Positions 43,831 through 55,870 of a stretch of DNA of 64,000 bases are shown in pieces (positions within the stretch are counted from its first letter, which is position 1; the number at the start of each line of letters is the position of its first letter). Source of the DNA: Chinchilla lanigera (taxonomy: Eukaryota; Chordata; Mammalia; Rodentia; Chinchillidae); NCBI RefSeq assembly GCF_000276665.1, contig NW_004955472.1:3669653-3733652 (forward strand), written 5' to 3'. The notes beneath the pieces are model-generated. The model was not told where the DNA came from. It saw nothing but the letters and a program-made list of their open reading frames with translations, and searched no databases. A program made the position numbers and the translations under genes.

Positions 43831-46371
43831 TGCTAAAATTGCTGTGCTTTTGCGAAAGTCCTCAAGTAACTGTAGGTGTGCTCATATCAGTGTGCTTATT
43901 ACAATATTTTATGGCTTTACGTGGAGGCTACAAACTTCCAACTCCTTAGCAAGGTTATGAAATAATTAACAATTGCACTCTGTTAAGTCTCTAGCATCAT
44001 GGCCTAATACTCTATGTTCCTCCACAATGATTTAGCCAGGCCCTAGCCTGGGTTAGTAAGATCAGTCATCCATGAACCTTTGTGCTTCTGCTACTATTCT
44101 GTATTACACAAAGTCTTGCTCTTGTCTTCTGGAGTACGTGTAGTCCACATATAACGCCTGATCCCTAAAGCAAATTTATTGCATTATTCCCTCAGTAGTT
44201 TCTTGTACTCATTTCTATCCAAATATGTCTTAGGTTGTTGTATTATATTATCACAGTGAAGAAGGTGGTATTATATTCCTTTAGAAAATGAAGAAACTTA
44301 AGAAAACAGTTCAATTGCCCAACACTTAATATACCAAAATTTAAATGGATAAAGATATTTGTTGGAGAGATATATTATTATCTTTTCTAAAAGTCTATGA
44401 TAACCAATTTTGTAGACTTCAGTATGATATTAGGGCAATGCTAGTTTTCTATAATAGCATAAGAAAGAAACCAGAAGACACTGCTAATATTGCAGGAAGA
44501 GCTTCTTGCTAGGCTTGCATTTCTAAAATGAAAAGTGTCTTACATTAAATCCTGCTAAATGAAATTAGACTAGAAGAGAAAAATTCAGGTGCAGGTTCTT
44601 CTCATCCATCCTTCCCTCATAGGAAGTCCTGATAATTCTACGATGATAGGCACCTTGACATTTAGGGGACAATAATATGCAAAGTGAGTCAGCTCCACTG
44701 TTTCTTTCTTGTAATGTTGAGACCGAAAATTTAGGAAGTGCAGTCAAGATTGTGGTATGTAGAATTTCATGGAAGAATAAGTTCTCACGAGAAATTAATC
44801 TATAGATCCATCTTTATGTGCCTTTCTACCTCGCCCATCAGATTCTTAAAATGTTCCACTGAATACATACTAAGAAACTAAAGGAGGGATAGATGAATAA
44901 CCCTCCATCTGGTAGTGGGAGTTTTCTTAATATGAAGATCACTTTTCTCTGTGAAGTCTTATAATTTCTTATTCATGATCTTTATGGAGTCATCTATACA
45001 GTCATTTAAAAAGCTGCATTGCTTACCTTAGGTACTTGATAGATCTATATAGCTTGCGAATCGCTCCTTAACATAGCTTATTTTCATTTTCTTTTTAAGA
45101 AAGTGGGACTTCATATGTATATGATTGTGCTAATCCCTGTAAGTTTCAAATATGATTTGAAAACTAGCTTTGGAGAAGGACACAGATGACTATAACATGG
45201 GAGACAGGGCTCACCTCCTTTGTAAATTTCTCAAGATATTTTCATAGCTTATGTTTTTATTGATTTACTTTTATCCAACATTTCTTTAAGCAATATTTGA
45301 TCATCTTTTTATTAATATTTTGTGCGATTGTATTTCTTTATGAGTTCCCCATTAAAATACTTAGCACAGTTTCATATTGGGTTCTCTTGTGTCTTGAATT
45401 GTAATTGTTTAGAGGGAATTGTCTCCTGAGTATTTGTGAAGTGATTTATTATATGGTATGAGCTGCCATATAGATATTTTATGTATTTATGTAGCAATGT
45501 ATACTTCATTTTGTGACTTTGGCTATGCTCTTTCTTACATCTTTCTCACTCCAGAATTTATTTTTATCTTATAATATCTCTGGCCTTGTCATTTTAGAGC
45601 AGCAGAATAATAACTCTATTTTTCTGAAAAATGAAGCGTGCAATCATGGTAAAATAGAATCATGCTAGCAGATCTGGATTATGTTAAGATGCAAATTCAA
45701 AAATTGGAGAGTTCTATTGACTTACACAGAAGCCTTTCAGCTAAGGTCACCTGTCATTCTGAGTACTCCGTAACAAAATTTTACAAATGTAACACTACTT
45801 CAGAGCTAGGGTTCCTATGAAGATAGGAAGACTTCACTTTTATGTGATTGCTTAATTGAAAGGCCAATCACAGAGTGCTTCTTGTCAGGATTTCTATAAT
45901 AAAAGTGGGAGCTCCAATGATTTCTTAATTGAATCTCCTAAATTAAATACATAAGCCTTCCAAATTTCAATTTCTAGTAAGGTCACATCTTAACATGGAA
46001 TCTGGTAACTTTTAATTTGAACCAATTTGAATGTTATTTTTCTGGGTTTTTAACTATGGAATGAAATTCAGGAAACATTTTTAGGTTACATTGGATCATG
46101 TATAGGAATCTTAGTTGTTGAATTCACAAGTAGAATATACATATAAATAGCAAAAGATGTAGATCGTTAGCTGCTGACTATGAAGATCTCAGAACCTGGA
46201 TACGCCTATTAGATCTAGTCCAGTGTCATTCTGGGCATCATAGCCTCAAAAATGTACGTTTTACTTAATAGAATTTTAAAAATCTGTTTGACATGTTATA
46301 ATGTATTTTTACTGTAACAATTTAGTAGTTGATCAGCAACAGAACTCAAAGAAGTTCAATCAGTGGTCTAA
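43831..46371. other. Unassigned AT-rich sequence, 2.5 kb
   Basis: No gene, RNA gene or repeat family recognised. It may contain further decayed L1 sequence just after 43830. Confidence 0.45.
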
Positions 46372-46450
46372 GGCAGGGATTGGTAAGCCACAGCCTGTTG
46401 GCCAAATCTGAACATGTCCATTTTCACACCATAGAGGTGGAGTTCAGTAG
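46372..46450. repeat. hAT-Charlie-like terminal fragment
   Basis: GGCAGGGATTGGTAAGCCAC, then AGCCTGTTGGCCAAATCTGA, matches the terminus of a MER1-type element ('caggggttggcaaactacggcccgcgggccaaatc'). Only the end is preserved. It is related to the element at 38.0 kb, seen there from the other end. Confidence 0.6.
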
Positions 46451-48830
46451 TTGTAAGGCAGTCCTACAAATTCTAAAGTATTACTCGACTTCCTATAGAA
46501 AAAGAAAAACAAAATTGATCTTAGATTTAGGTTTCCATATGCAGAATAGCAAGAAAGATGTACTTAGAAAGGAAGGAAGGAAGGAAAAGGAAAGGAGGAA
46601 GAATGGACTGGGTTGCGGTATCAAAATTTAAAGAGTGACCATTCTTTTATTTGCCATGTCTTTCCTTCCATTTCTCCTCGGTAGACGTCTCTACTTCCTA
46701 GAGTTCTGAGCATGCGTGGAGAGAAGAGACTCTTTGCCAGAGGCTTAGGAAGAGGATGCCTTGCAGAGTTTCCTTTGTTTTGCTTTGTCTTGCTTGTTTG
46801 TTCCTACTTTCGCAGTCTCTAGCCCAGGAGAGTCCCAGCAATGGAAGTGCAGTCCGCGGCAAGGAAAATAGTGACATCAGCAGCGAAAGTATGGGGCGTG
46901 ACAGTTGCCGTGGAGACACTCTCAGGCCCTTCTCACTTGCCAGTTTGGCCCCAGTTCAATACAATGGCACCAGGAGTTGAGGGTTTTACTGTGCAGCACA
47001 GCACAGAAGAAGGTTTTCCAGGGAACATGATGCGCCCAAAATCTTGAGAGGCAGAATAAACTGGCACCATATTTTTTGGGGAAACTTACTGAAATATGTC
47101 AAGAGCCATACAAATGGTTATATCTCTCAATATAATTGTTAAGCTGTGGATCTTTTCCCTAAAGGAAACATCTAAATATCTTTATAAGCAAAAATGAGAA
47201 AATTTATTAGAGTTTTGCTATTTAAATGAAATAGTTTCATCTCATAAAAAATTTATGGTAGAAACAAAATATATCAACTCAAATTGTGTTCAACCATTCA
47301 TGAGATTATGAAAAATACAGAAGAAATTAGAAACCACACCAAATAGGACTATATGAAAAAACTAATTGTAATTTGGATTTGTATTATGAGATGCTTGACC
47401 AAAGAAAAAGATGATTTTTCAGATAAATTTTCAGGTTTTATAATATTAATGATATTTTAGTGTTTTAAAGAAAAATGTACAATGACTTGATTTTATTTGG
47501 AGCTTAGATGTTGGTTTAACTATAATAAGGTAATTTTTTTTCCTCCAGAATTTTAGCCTATATTTTGGGGGAGGCCTTTTAGCATTATAGATTTCTGTAA
47601 CACAAAATAAAATAATTTACATAGATGTGAACCATAGCAAACACTTTGGCATAAGTAACAAAATTCCTAGTGTTTTTCAGTAAGTGAGAGTTTGGAGAAA
47701 ATATTCTAAGAAAACCAAAAAGCACATCATTCAGCTCTCTATTCCTGATAAATTCACTGACATTTCCCCCTGTTTTTTTTTTTTTTTTTTTTTTTTAAAT
47801 TTGGCTGAATAGCTTTCTCATTAGAAAGCAGGCTGGTACAATGGTTGTGACAGAAATAATCGAATGATCTGTACAGCTAGGATCTCTGGGCTATGATTTC
47901 TTTAATTTCACAGAGCTTTGCACTCACATCTTCTGGCTGAGGAAGTGACTGACAAGAGCTCAGCACGGCAGTTCCAGTCACGTTCTGCACTCTGCATGGG
48001 CAGAGCGAACTGAGACATTTAGGAAATGGGTAACAGCCTAGAATTCAATTTAGTTCATCAAGTACTGACTGCTGGCTATTGCCAGGAATTACCCAAATCC
48101 TTGATTTAGAGAAGTGATTGAATTCACAAAGGTGATAAACTTCACGGTTTTCCCTCAGAAGAGGCAGGCACAATGCAAATAGCACAGTGTGATGAGAGAT
48201 GTACCCAAGGAATAAATTAAGCTATATGGAAATAGAAATGAGAGAATAGCCAGTTTGGGACAGATCAGAGGCTACAAGAACAAGATGACTTTAAATTCAT
48301 CTTTGAAGCATTTGGTAAAGAAGGTGAAGCTAAAGATACCGAAGCACAGAAAAACCTTGTGACAGAACACAGATAATATCTGAGATGTTATTGAAATCAC
48401 TCAAATGAGAGGCAATAAATGTCATCATACAATAACACAGGTGAAGAAAGATGTAAAAAAGCCAGATCGTGTTGCTATTTGAGAATTAGCACTTTCAGAA
48501 TTTGATGATTACATGAAAGAAGCAAGAATGACTTCCAATATTCTATTTTGGAGGTTTGCTCAAATATTAGTGCCATTAATTTAAGCCTTGCAATTATTAC
48601 TATAATTTAACTCAAACTTTTATAAAACCAAAACCACACACACAATAGTCCCTTTTCTGAAATCTCAACAGTTTTATCATTTTTTCAAAAGTCTAATTTA
48701 AAGTCTTTTCTGAGACGCAAGGCAAACTCTTAGCAGTCAATCTCTGTAAAAAGAAAAGAAAGAACATGTTACATAATGTAAGGAAAAACAGCACTGGTTC
48801 AAAATTCTTATTCTATAAAAGTACCACATC
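46451..48830. other. Unassigned sequence with T24 tract and GGAA microrepeat
   Basis: A GGAA repeat lies at about 46570-46588 and a pure T24 run at 47773-47796. Open frames around 46756-47047 include a signal-peptide-like start (CRVSFVLLCLACLFLL) but nothing that continues into a known protein. No other feature seen. Confidence 0.45.
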
Positions 48831-50062
48831 TTTTTTATCCATTCCTTACACTTGGTGGGTATTTAGGCTGTTTCCAAGACTTAGCTATGACAAACTGTGC
48901 TGCTATAAACACGGGTGTATATATATTGCTGTGATATGATGCTTTTAATTCTTCTGGGAAAATACCTAGAAGGAGAATAGCTGGGTTAAGTGGCACTTCT
49001 AATCCTAGTTTTGTGAGGAATCTCCAAACTGATTTCCACAGTGGTTTCACCAGTCTACACCCTCACCAGCAGTGGAGAAGAGTTCCTTTTTCTCCACAGC
49101 CTCTCCAGCATTTGTCGTTGGTTGATTTCTTGATGATAGCCATGTTTTCTGGGGTGAGATGGAATCTCAGTGTTGTTTTAATTTACATTTCTCTCTCTCT
49201 CTCTTTTTTTTTTTTGGTACTGGGAATTGAACTCAAGACCTTGCATTTGCCAGGCAAGTGCTTCTGCCACTGAGCTATATCCCTGGCCCTTAATTTGCAT
49301 TTCTGGAATGACTAATGATGTTGAACATTTTTTCATACATATTTATTCACCATTAGTATTTCTTCATCTAAAAACTGTGGATTAACCTTAGATGCCCATT
49401 TTTGGGATGGGTCTTTGAATTCTGGGGGCCTCATTTTTAAAAATTCTTTATATGTTCTAGGTAGAAGTCCTTTGTCTAAGGGGCAGTTGGCTAAATTTTT
49501 TTCCTAAGTCATAGGTTTTTTTTTTTTACTTTGTTGGTGATTTCTTTTGATGTGCAAAAACTTTTCAATAAGATGAGACCCCAGTTGCTGATTCTTTGAA
49601 GGATTTCCTGTGCAATTTGGTTTTTGTTCATGAACTCTCTTCCTACCCCTATGTCTTTGAGATTTTTACCTACTTTCTCTTTCAGTAGATTTAGTGTCTC
49701 TGTTTTGATATTTAGATCTTTGATCCATTTTGACTTTAGTTTAGTGCATGGTGATAGACATGGGTCTAGTTTTAATCTTCAGCACGTGGAAAGCCAGTAT
49801 TTCCAGCACCCTTTATTAAAGAGGCTATCTTTCTTCCAGTGAACACATCTGGCCCCTTTGTCAAAGATAAGGTGGCTGAGTGTGTTTGTAGCTGTGTCTA
49901 AATCTTCTAATCTTTTCTATTGATCTTCAAGTCTGTTTTTTTTTTTTTTTGCCAGTACCATGCTGATTTTATCACAGTAGCTTTGTAGTATAATTTCAAG
50001 TCAGGGATTGTGATGCCTCCTGCTTTTCTTTTGTTTTCCAGGATTGTTTTTATTATTCTTTA
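48831..50062 (-). mobile_element. L1 LINE, 3' ORF2 and 3' UTR, antisense
   Basis: On the minus strand the 5' part near 50050 translates to a run containing [18 protein letters not shown], the conserved C-terminal ORF2 motif (family form GGITIPDFKLYYKAT...AWYW). The remainder runs through CCATTTTGACTTTAGTTTAG (49726) and TTGCATTTCTGGAATGACTA into GCCTCTCCAGCATTTGTCGT and TCCAAACTGATTTCCACAGT, the L1 3' region in reverse. It is a 5'-truncated, frame-broken copy that is clearly younger than the other L1 pieces. It is split by an ID SINE. Confidence 0.9.
49193..49289 (-). mobile_element. ID SINE nested in L1, antisense
   Basis: GGTACTGGGAATTGAACTCA, AGACCTTGCATTTGCCAGGC and CTGAGCTATATCCCTGGCCC form a reversed ID. 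The L1 sequence TTAATTTACATTTCT (49178-49192) is repeated as TTAATTTGCATTTCT (49290-49304), a target duplication that proves insertion into the L1. Confidence 0.95.
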
Positions 50063-50247
50063 GAGAGAAGCAGGCCTCTTCTGCTTCCAGATGTTTCATG
50101 TGCCTGGCATCTTTGATTTCCTGGGGTCTTGTTGCTCCTTTTGCTTCATTCCTAAAGATTTGACAGTACTCTGTCAGGGGCTTCTTGCCTGGGATCCCTG
50201 TCTTCCTTTGAAATCTGGGTAAAAACCTCTCTTACCCAACAATTCTT
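50063..50247. other. Unassigned sequence beside the L1 break
   Basis: The L1 match stops near TTTTATTATTCTT. The following sequence is not recognised and marks the 5' truncation point of the L1 or an adjacent element. Confidence 0.4.
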
Positions 50248-50295
50248 TATTTTGGTACTGGGAATTGAGTTCAGGACCTTGGGGTTGCCAGGCAG
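50248..50295 (-). mobile_element. 5'-truncated ID SINE, antisense
   Basis: GGTACTGGGAATTGAGTTCA and GGACCTTGGGGTTGCCAGGC represent only the 3' half of an ID. Flanks ACCCAACAATTCTT (50234-50247) and ACCCAACAACTCTT (50296-50309) form a target duplication with one mismatch. It has no A box, so it is transcriptionally inert. Confidence 0.92.
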
Positions 50296-50309
50296 ACCCA
50301 ACAACTCTT

Positions 50310-51154
50310 GTAGTATGCATGACAGTAAAATCATCATATGGACAATGCTAAGGTCTGCATTCAGCTGGAGGAGAAGTTAGGCCACCTCAGACCATGCTAC
50401 AAGCACTGAGTCCCTGGATGTGGAGGACAGTGAAATCAACCTTCCTGAACCAATTACCTAGGAGGCAGTTATTGAGCAGGGGCTAGAGGATCTATTCTCA
50501 AATGCAGGTTTATACTTTTCCAGCCTTGAGTCTGCAATGAGTGGGTGGGATCTTGCCAATTTTTGAGATGCTTTCAAGGCATCTTTCTTCTTGTCCCTCT
50601 ACAAAGTACTTGGGTTTATTTTTTTTAATGGACCCTAATTTTATAAATTATTTCCTTTAGATCCAAAATTTAAGTTAAAAATTTTTTTCTTCTCTGCCTT
50701 TTGCCCCTGATTCTCTCTATAAACCTGACTAAAATCCACCAGCAGTGCCACGACACAGTATGGATGTTAGTGCGTCACTGAATTTCCTTCACCAGATTAG
50801 TCCACTGCTCTTAATCTCTGTCTCCTGCAAAGACTTGTGACATAAGTAAAATATGGACAAATTTTCTGCCAGAGTATAGCACACATGGCTACTTTAAAAC
50901 TGGGAATGGAGCCATTGTTTTCAATTAAAACATCCTGAGCTTGACCTCTACTATCCACATTCCTAGGAGCACTCTGGTCTGCTGAGCTCTGAGCCAAAAT
51001 ATTCATCAAGTCCCATTTATGACATTCTGTGTCTTCTCTAGGTTGGATTTCAAACCATTCTGAGCTCCTCACACAAACCAATTCCGAATGTTTCTAAACC
51101 ATATGATCAGGTACAGTTCAGCAATAGTCACACTTCTCCAGTGTGAACTGTGCA
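50310..51154. other. Unassigned sequence
   Basis: It may be a low-copy LTR or unique sequence. No family recognised. The 94-residue minus-strand open frame 50797-51081 has no domain. Confidence 0.4.
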
Positions 51155-51460
51155 TTAGTTAGGTTTCCTGTTGCTGGATCCAATACCCAACCTCACAGCT
51201 TAAGGGAGGGAAGTTTCAAACTTGCTCATGTTTTAAGGAGATTCAGTCCATGATCTGCCAGCTCCATGGCAGAAGAAACATCATGGCAAAAGGCTGCATG
51301 GTAACGGCTTTGAAGCTGAACAGGGGAACGGTGCCACATCCGAAGGAGTGGGGGACCAGACAGAGTGCCCCGGGTCTAACCTCCATATTCCATTCAGTCA
51401 CAGCCGGGACTGAACTTCACAGTAGCTCCAAAGCCATTCAAATTGACACAGTCAAGCTCA
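51155..51460 (-). mobile_element. MaLR-like LTR, antisense
   Basis: GCATTAGTTAGGTTTCCTGT, TTAAGGAGATTCAGTCCATG, TCTGCCAGCTCCATGGCAGA, ACATCATGGCAAAAGGCTGC and CATTCAAATTGACACAGTCA are in antisense MaLR order, like the copies at 31.3 and 53.0 kb. Confidence 0.6.
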
Positions 51461-51639
51461 TCTGTTACAAGTGCCAAGAGTAATTAAGGAACCCTAAATA
51501 GACATATGGCTGGCATTCATGTGTATGATATCTCAAAGATTATTAAAATGTCACTTCTCTCTAAAGTGACTTATTCTTTTGGCAATCCCAGACAAAATCT
51601 AAGCAGACACTTACGAAAATTGGCAAGCTTATTATACAT

Positions 51640-51760
51640 TATACAAGCAATCAGCACTTTGCAAACCTGGTTATGTGTTGGCATCACCTGAGGGATTTTA
51701 GAGACTTCTCACACTGGGCTCTTACCAGAGGCTCCAAGTCAGTTAGCATCTAGATCATTC
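51640..51760 (+). repeat. MER5A/MER20-type hAT MITE fragment
   Basis: AGCACTTTGCAAACCTGGTT, GTTGGCATCACCTGAGGGAT and GGGCTCTTACCAGAGGCTCC resemble the MER5/MER20 body ('tctcaaccctggctgcacattagaatcacctgggg...gggccccacccccagag'). Confidence 0.5.
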
Positions 51761-51862
51761 CAATCTCCTGAAGTAAAGGCATGGTGAGTATGTATAGTAC
51801 CCAACTGAAGATTTTTTCCAGTGAAGGTAAAATACACATCTTTGACATTTCTCTGATTTTTT

Positions 51863-51954
51863 TTTTGTTGTTTTTTTTTCCAGTACTGGGAATCGACCTC
51901 ATGACCTTGCACTTGCCAGGTAGGTGCTGTGCCACTCAGCTAAATCCCCAGCCC
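51863..51954 (-). mobile_element. ID SINE, antisense
   Basis: CCAGTACTGGGAATCGACCT, GACCTTGCACTTGCCAGGTA and CTCAGCTAAATCCCCAGCCC are preceded by a T-rich reversed tail. Perfect target duplication CTCTGATTTTTT at 51851-51862 and 51955-51966. Confidence 0.95.
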
Positions 51955-52140
51955 CTCTGATTTTTTAAACATATGTAACTATTGGAGGGTGGAGATGCTC
52001 TCTCAAAGAAGAGGAAATCAATCAGTAAAAAGAGATGTTTAGGAATTTGAACAAAGTCCTGAAATAATAATTGGTCAGTAGAATTAGAAAAAAGCTAGTA
52101 CCCATAGTAAAGAAATGGAAGTTTCAGAGGATACATTCTT

Positions 52141-52238
52141 TTTTTGTTTGTTTGTTTTTCTCCGGTACCGGGAACCAAACTCATGACCTTGCGCTTGCCA
52201 GGCAGGCGCTTTTGCCACTGAGCTAAATCCCCAGCCCC
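52141..52238 (-). mobile_element. ID SINE, antisense
   Basis: The tail is TTTG-rich. The body carries CTCCGGTACCGGGAACCAAA, GACCTTGCGCTTGCCAGGCA and CTGAGCTAAATCCCCAGCCC. Perfect 15-bp target duplication AGAGGATACATTCTT at 52126-52140 and 52239-52253. It is very close to the copies at 40.8 and 52.7 kb. Confidence 0.97.
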
Positions 52239-52697
52239 AGAGGATACATTCTTAGGCAAATTGAAATAATAGTGTAAATGTTGGGATTTTCCATGTATAA
52301 CATTTCACTTAAGAGAAGAGTATGAATAATTAGAAAATAAATGCAAAGAAACATGAACAAATGAAGACAATAAAACATTATAAACAAATGGGCACTCAAT
52401 AGTGGATATGCATATATGCAACATATACATAAGCATGAATACCTAATTTATAATTTGAATGTAATTACTTCAGAAGGATGCTGTGAAAAAGAGAAACTAA
52501 TGGTAAAAGAACTGAATTACCATTTGCACAATTTAGAGCCAACAGATAATATATTTATTTGGTAATGCAAATGATAGTGGGGCATACATGTTATTCAGAA
52601 ATTGGAGATGTATTAAAAACCAATGAAAAGTGTAAAGCCGTTGTCCATAAGGGTGGGTCTATGGCAGTGCTTCTATTGACATTGTGTATACTTTTTT

Positions 52698-52796
52698 TTT
52701 TTTTTTTTTTTGGTTTTTCTCCGGTACCAGGAACCGAACTCACGACCTTGCACTTGCCAGGCAGGCGCTTTTGCCGCTGAGCTAAATCCCCAGCCC
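52698..52796 (-). mobile_element. ID SINE, antisense
   Basis: A long T run is followed by CTCCGGTACCAGGAACCGAA, GACCTTGCACTTGCCAGGCA and CTGAGCTAAATCCCCAGCCC. Perfect target duplication TGTGTATACTTTTTT at 52683-52697 and 52797-52811. Confidence 0.97.
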
Positions 52797-52989
52797 TGTG
52801 TATACTTTTTTGTGGAACCTGTCGGTGGACCTTAGGGTGCTTAGAGTCACCCCTGGACTCTCTCCACTAGATGCTGGTAAATATCTTGCTCCCCAAATCA
52901 TATGTAAAAACATATCTGTCTATTGCCTGGTGTCTTCTGGTTTTGTCTGCTCAAGAACCCACAGCTGGAGAAGAAGCTGGTAATAGATC

Positions 52990-53310
52990 ATTTTTATAGC
53001 AGTGTGTCAGCTTCCCTGGTGTTGGCAAAATTACTCAGCGCCCACTGCCCTGGCTCGTATTTTCAGGAGATTCAGTCCACAGAGGCTAGCTCCAAAGAGG
53101 AACATGGTGGTAGAAGGGTGACAGAACAAGCCTGCTTAGTTCATGGTGGCCGGGAGCAGGAGAACAGCAGGACAGTGCCAGAGAGGGGTGGGTGCGGAAC
53201 TACATGTAATACTCAGCAGCAACCTTCCGCCAGCCACCCGGACATATCCAGAAGTGTGCTTTACTAATTCCTCGGTGCCCCCCCGCGTGACCAAGTGGAC
53301 AAAGTAAAGC
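52990..53310 (-). mobile_element. MaLR-like LTR, antisense
   Basis: TTTTCAGGAGATTCAGTCCA, AGGCTAGCTCCAAAGAGGAA, ATGGTGGTAGAAGGGTGACA and CCAGAAGTGTGCTTTACTAA run in antisense MaLR order. The 114-residue open frame over it is an accident of this LTR. Confidence 0.6.
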
Positions 53311-55540
53311 TTAGCATGTACAGGATGTTTCTAATTTGACCGTTTGTATCTTTTGAAGTCTAAAATACTACACAGCCCCCCCATACTCCTTTCTAGCTAC
53401 ATTTTTTAGTTGTAAACGATGCCTTTTTTGATAGTGAAATCTCTACCGAATGGTTTGCACAGCTCATGCTACATCCACAGAAATATCCAAAACACTATCC
53501 CTTATTTCAGAGTGCTTACCAGTGTATCTGGGCATAGGCCCACACAACAGTATAACAGTAAAGTGATTTAGGAGAGGTTTGGGCTTTCAGTTCCTAACTT
53601 CTCCCCATATTAGATCTTTGTCCAAAATCCACATCTCAGGTACCTGACCAACCAACGTCGTTTCCAGACACTCTTCTAAGGAAAATCTTTCTCAGTTCTG
53701 TGTATATGAAAGCAAATTATGACATAATGCTTAACTGCTCTTGTAGAGATAACAGTAGTTATTGGTACTCCAAAGTAGAAGCAGCGACAGCTTGCGGGGA
53801 GCATCACAGCATTGGCATAGGAGAACCGAAGCTTCTCAAATGGGAATGAAGTGGAGCTCCGAGTCTTAGGTCCTTGGGCCTCTGTCAGTGTAAATCCTGC
53901 TCCTTTTAACAGATAAGCCAATCCAAAAACCTTCCCACCATGTGGCAGCTGTGAGCCCCTGATGGAGCTAAACTAATTTTATGCTACTGCTGCGCATCGC
54001 GGTCTGTCTCTGCCCATATCAGGTATTTATTAGGTATAAATTCCAACATGAAAATGACCTGGTTTGAAGCTGATAATCAGTTCCTAGGAATAAATTTGTC
54101 TCTTTATTGAGCTTGTCAAGGTCAATAGCTTTTAACATATGCAAATAATTGTATAAATAGACATGATTTTGATTAATAATATTTAGGTGCTTTTTATTAT
54201 ACAAAGAAAGGTCTTAATCTAATCGATATTTAAGATGCTTTTAAAATGTGGGTTTAAATGCGGTAGTTCCATTAAATCAGAAAGTGTGAATATACTTTCT
54301 TCTAATCTGCCTTTCTTTTGCCATTCAAAAGAATAATATTCTTTATACAAAATAAGTGTTGCTGTGGAAGGTGTTAATATTATTTATTAATACAGGTAGA
54401 ACCAAGGGCATTTGCACATGGCATAAAGTAGATTCTTATTTTTCAAACCTGAGAACAGACTAGAGTTTGCTAGTAAAACTGCTTTGGTAAGTATCATCAA
54501 TTCTGATGACAGATTATTTTCAATAATCCTAGGCAATTTTGTTACACAGCCGTTATGTTTAGGTGATAGCAAATTAAAATGATAAAATGTCTTTATCTCT
54601 TTCCTGCAGCTGTTTTAACAATCCCATAAACTAAGTTTATACTGTCAGCTGTAGCCTGTCGAGAAATATATAAATACAGGTGGCATTATTCCTTAAGTGT
54701 TCCACTATCCACTGTGCTGTATAATGCTCCATTTCTAAAGAAAATGTTTTAGCATCTTTTTTTCAATTATTTGAAAAATAGACACATTCATTGCTTTGCC
54801 CAGTGTCAGGGTGATCTCACCACGTATATTATGGTGAATTACTATAATAGGAGCACTTGGCATGTCTCATTAGAGTGACAAGGAAAAACAGATTGAATGG
54901 AAATAAGAATTCATTCTTCCTTCTCTCTAGCGCGTATGCCCTGAGTACCACCAAGGGAACTTATTAACCTTTCTGCTGTTGTGAATGTTTTCGGAAAACA
55001 GAACTGAACTGAACAACCTGTTCAGTCAAACAAGCACTGTCTCATTCTACTGCAGATTTTCTGAGCAAATTACAAGAACTATTTAAATATTAATTTGGAT
55101 TTAGTTTCGTTCTTTTAAATATACTATATATATGTATATATACTGATATATGTAACCATATATATGATATATGTTTTGGGTGGACCTGTTATTTTGTCTT
55201 TGTGAGAGTTCTTGTACTAAACTTATGCCTTCATTCCTTTTATACATTTTCACCGAATTTCTACTAGAAGCATCATGCTTAGCGCTTTGACTTGAGCAAG
55301 TACTTCATTGAGTGCATCAAGAACTGAGTTTTTAGATCCACTCAAAGTGTGTCATTGCTTATTCACATCACAGGCGTAGTTCTTTTTTCACACACATAGT
55401 CTAGTATTTCAATATTCACTTTTGTCTAAGTGAGATTCTCATAACATCCTAATCTTTACCCGTATGTCTTCACCATTTCTCTACTATTGTTACACATTCT
55501 GCTTCCACACTCCTTCTCATTTTTTACCACTTGTCTTAGT
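53311..55540. other. Unassigned AT-rich sequence with a TA-rich patch
   Basis: TATATATGTATATATACTGA-type sequence at about 55125-55175 is low-complexity TA repeat. No gene or repeat family recognised elsewhere in this interval. Confidence 0.45.
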
Positions 55541-55870
55541 ATGCTTTCTGTTGCTATCCTAAAGCTGTGGATTCTGGAGAACTTATGAAGAAAAGAGGTT
55601 TCCTTTGACTTGTGGTGCTGAAGTCTGGAAAGCTGAAGACACAGGATGTATGACTTCATAGTGTGAGGGAGTGGTGAGCGGGCACGCATAGAAGAGAGGA
55701 AGGAAAAGGAGCTGATTTGCTTCATAACAAACTCCTCATGAGGAACTAATCTGTTCCCATATGAACTAATCCAGTCATAAGTAAAGATATTAAGGGACCC
55801 ATGTGGCTGAAATATCTCTTAATACCCCTTTCCCCCTGAACCTTTATATAAGCAATCAAATTTCAAGATG
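55540..55870 (-). mobile_element. MaLR/MST-like LTR, antisense
   Basis: TGTCTTAGTATGCTTTCTGT, TGCTATCCTAAAGCTGTGG, GAAGAAAAGAGGTTTCCTTT, GTGGTGCTGAAGTCTGGAAA and CCAGTCATAAGTAAAGATAT are in the antisense order of an MST/MLT-type LTR ('gctgctataaagacatacccgagactgggtaatttataaag'). Confidence 0.55.

Noticed and set aside
46756..46980. Secreted small protein with a signal-peptide-like N terminus
   Set aside because: The hydrophobic start is followed by unrelated low-complexity sequence. Overlapping frames exist on both strands, and no family or splice evidence supports it.
49013..49273. 86-residue open frame in the L1 region
   Set aside because: It is antisense to L1 and runs into the ID insertion, so it is not a gene.
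52559..53267. Open frames of 73-114 residues
   Set aside because: They overlap an ID SINE and a MaLR LTR, and the residues come from repeat DNA.
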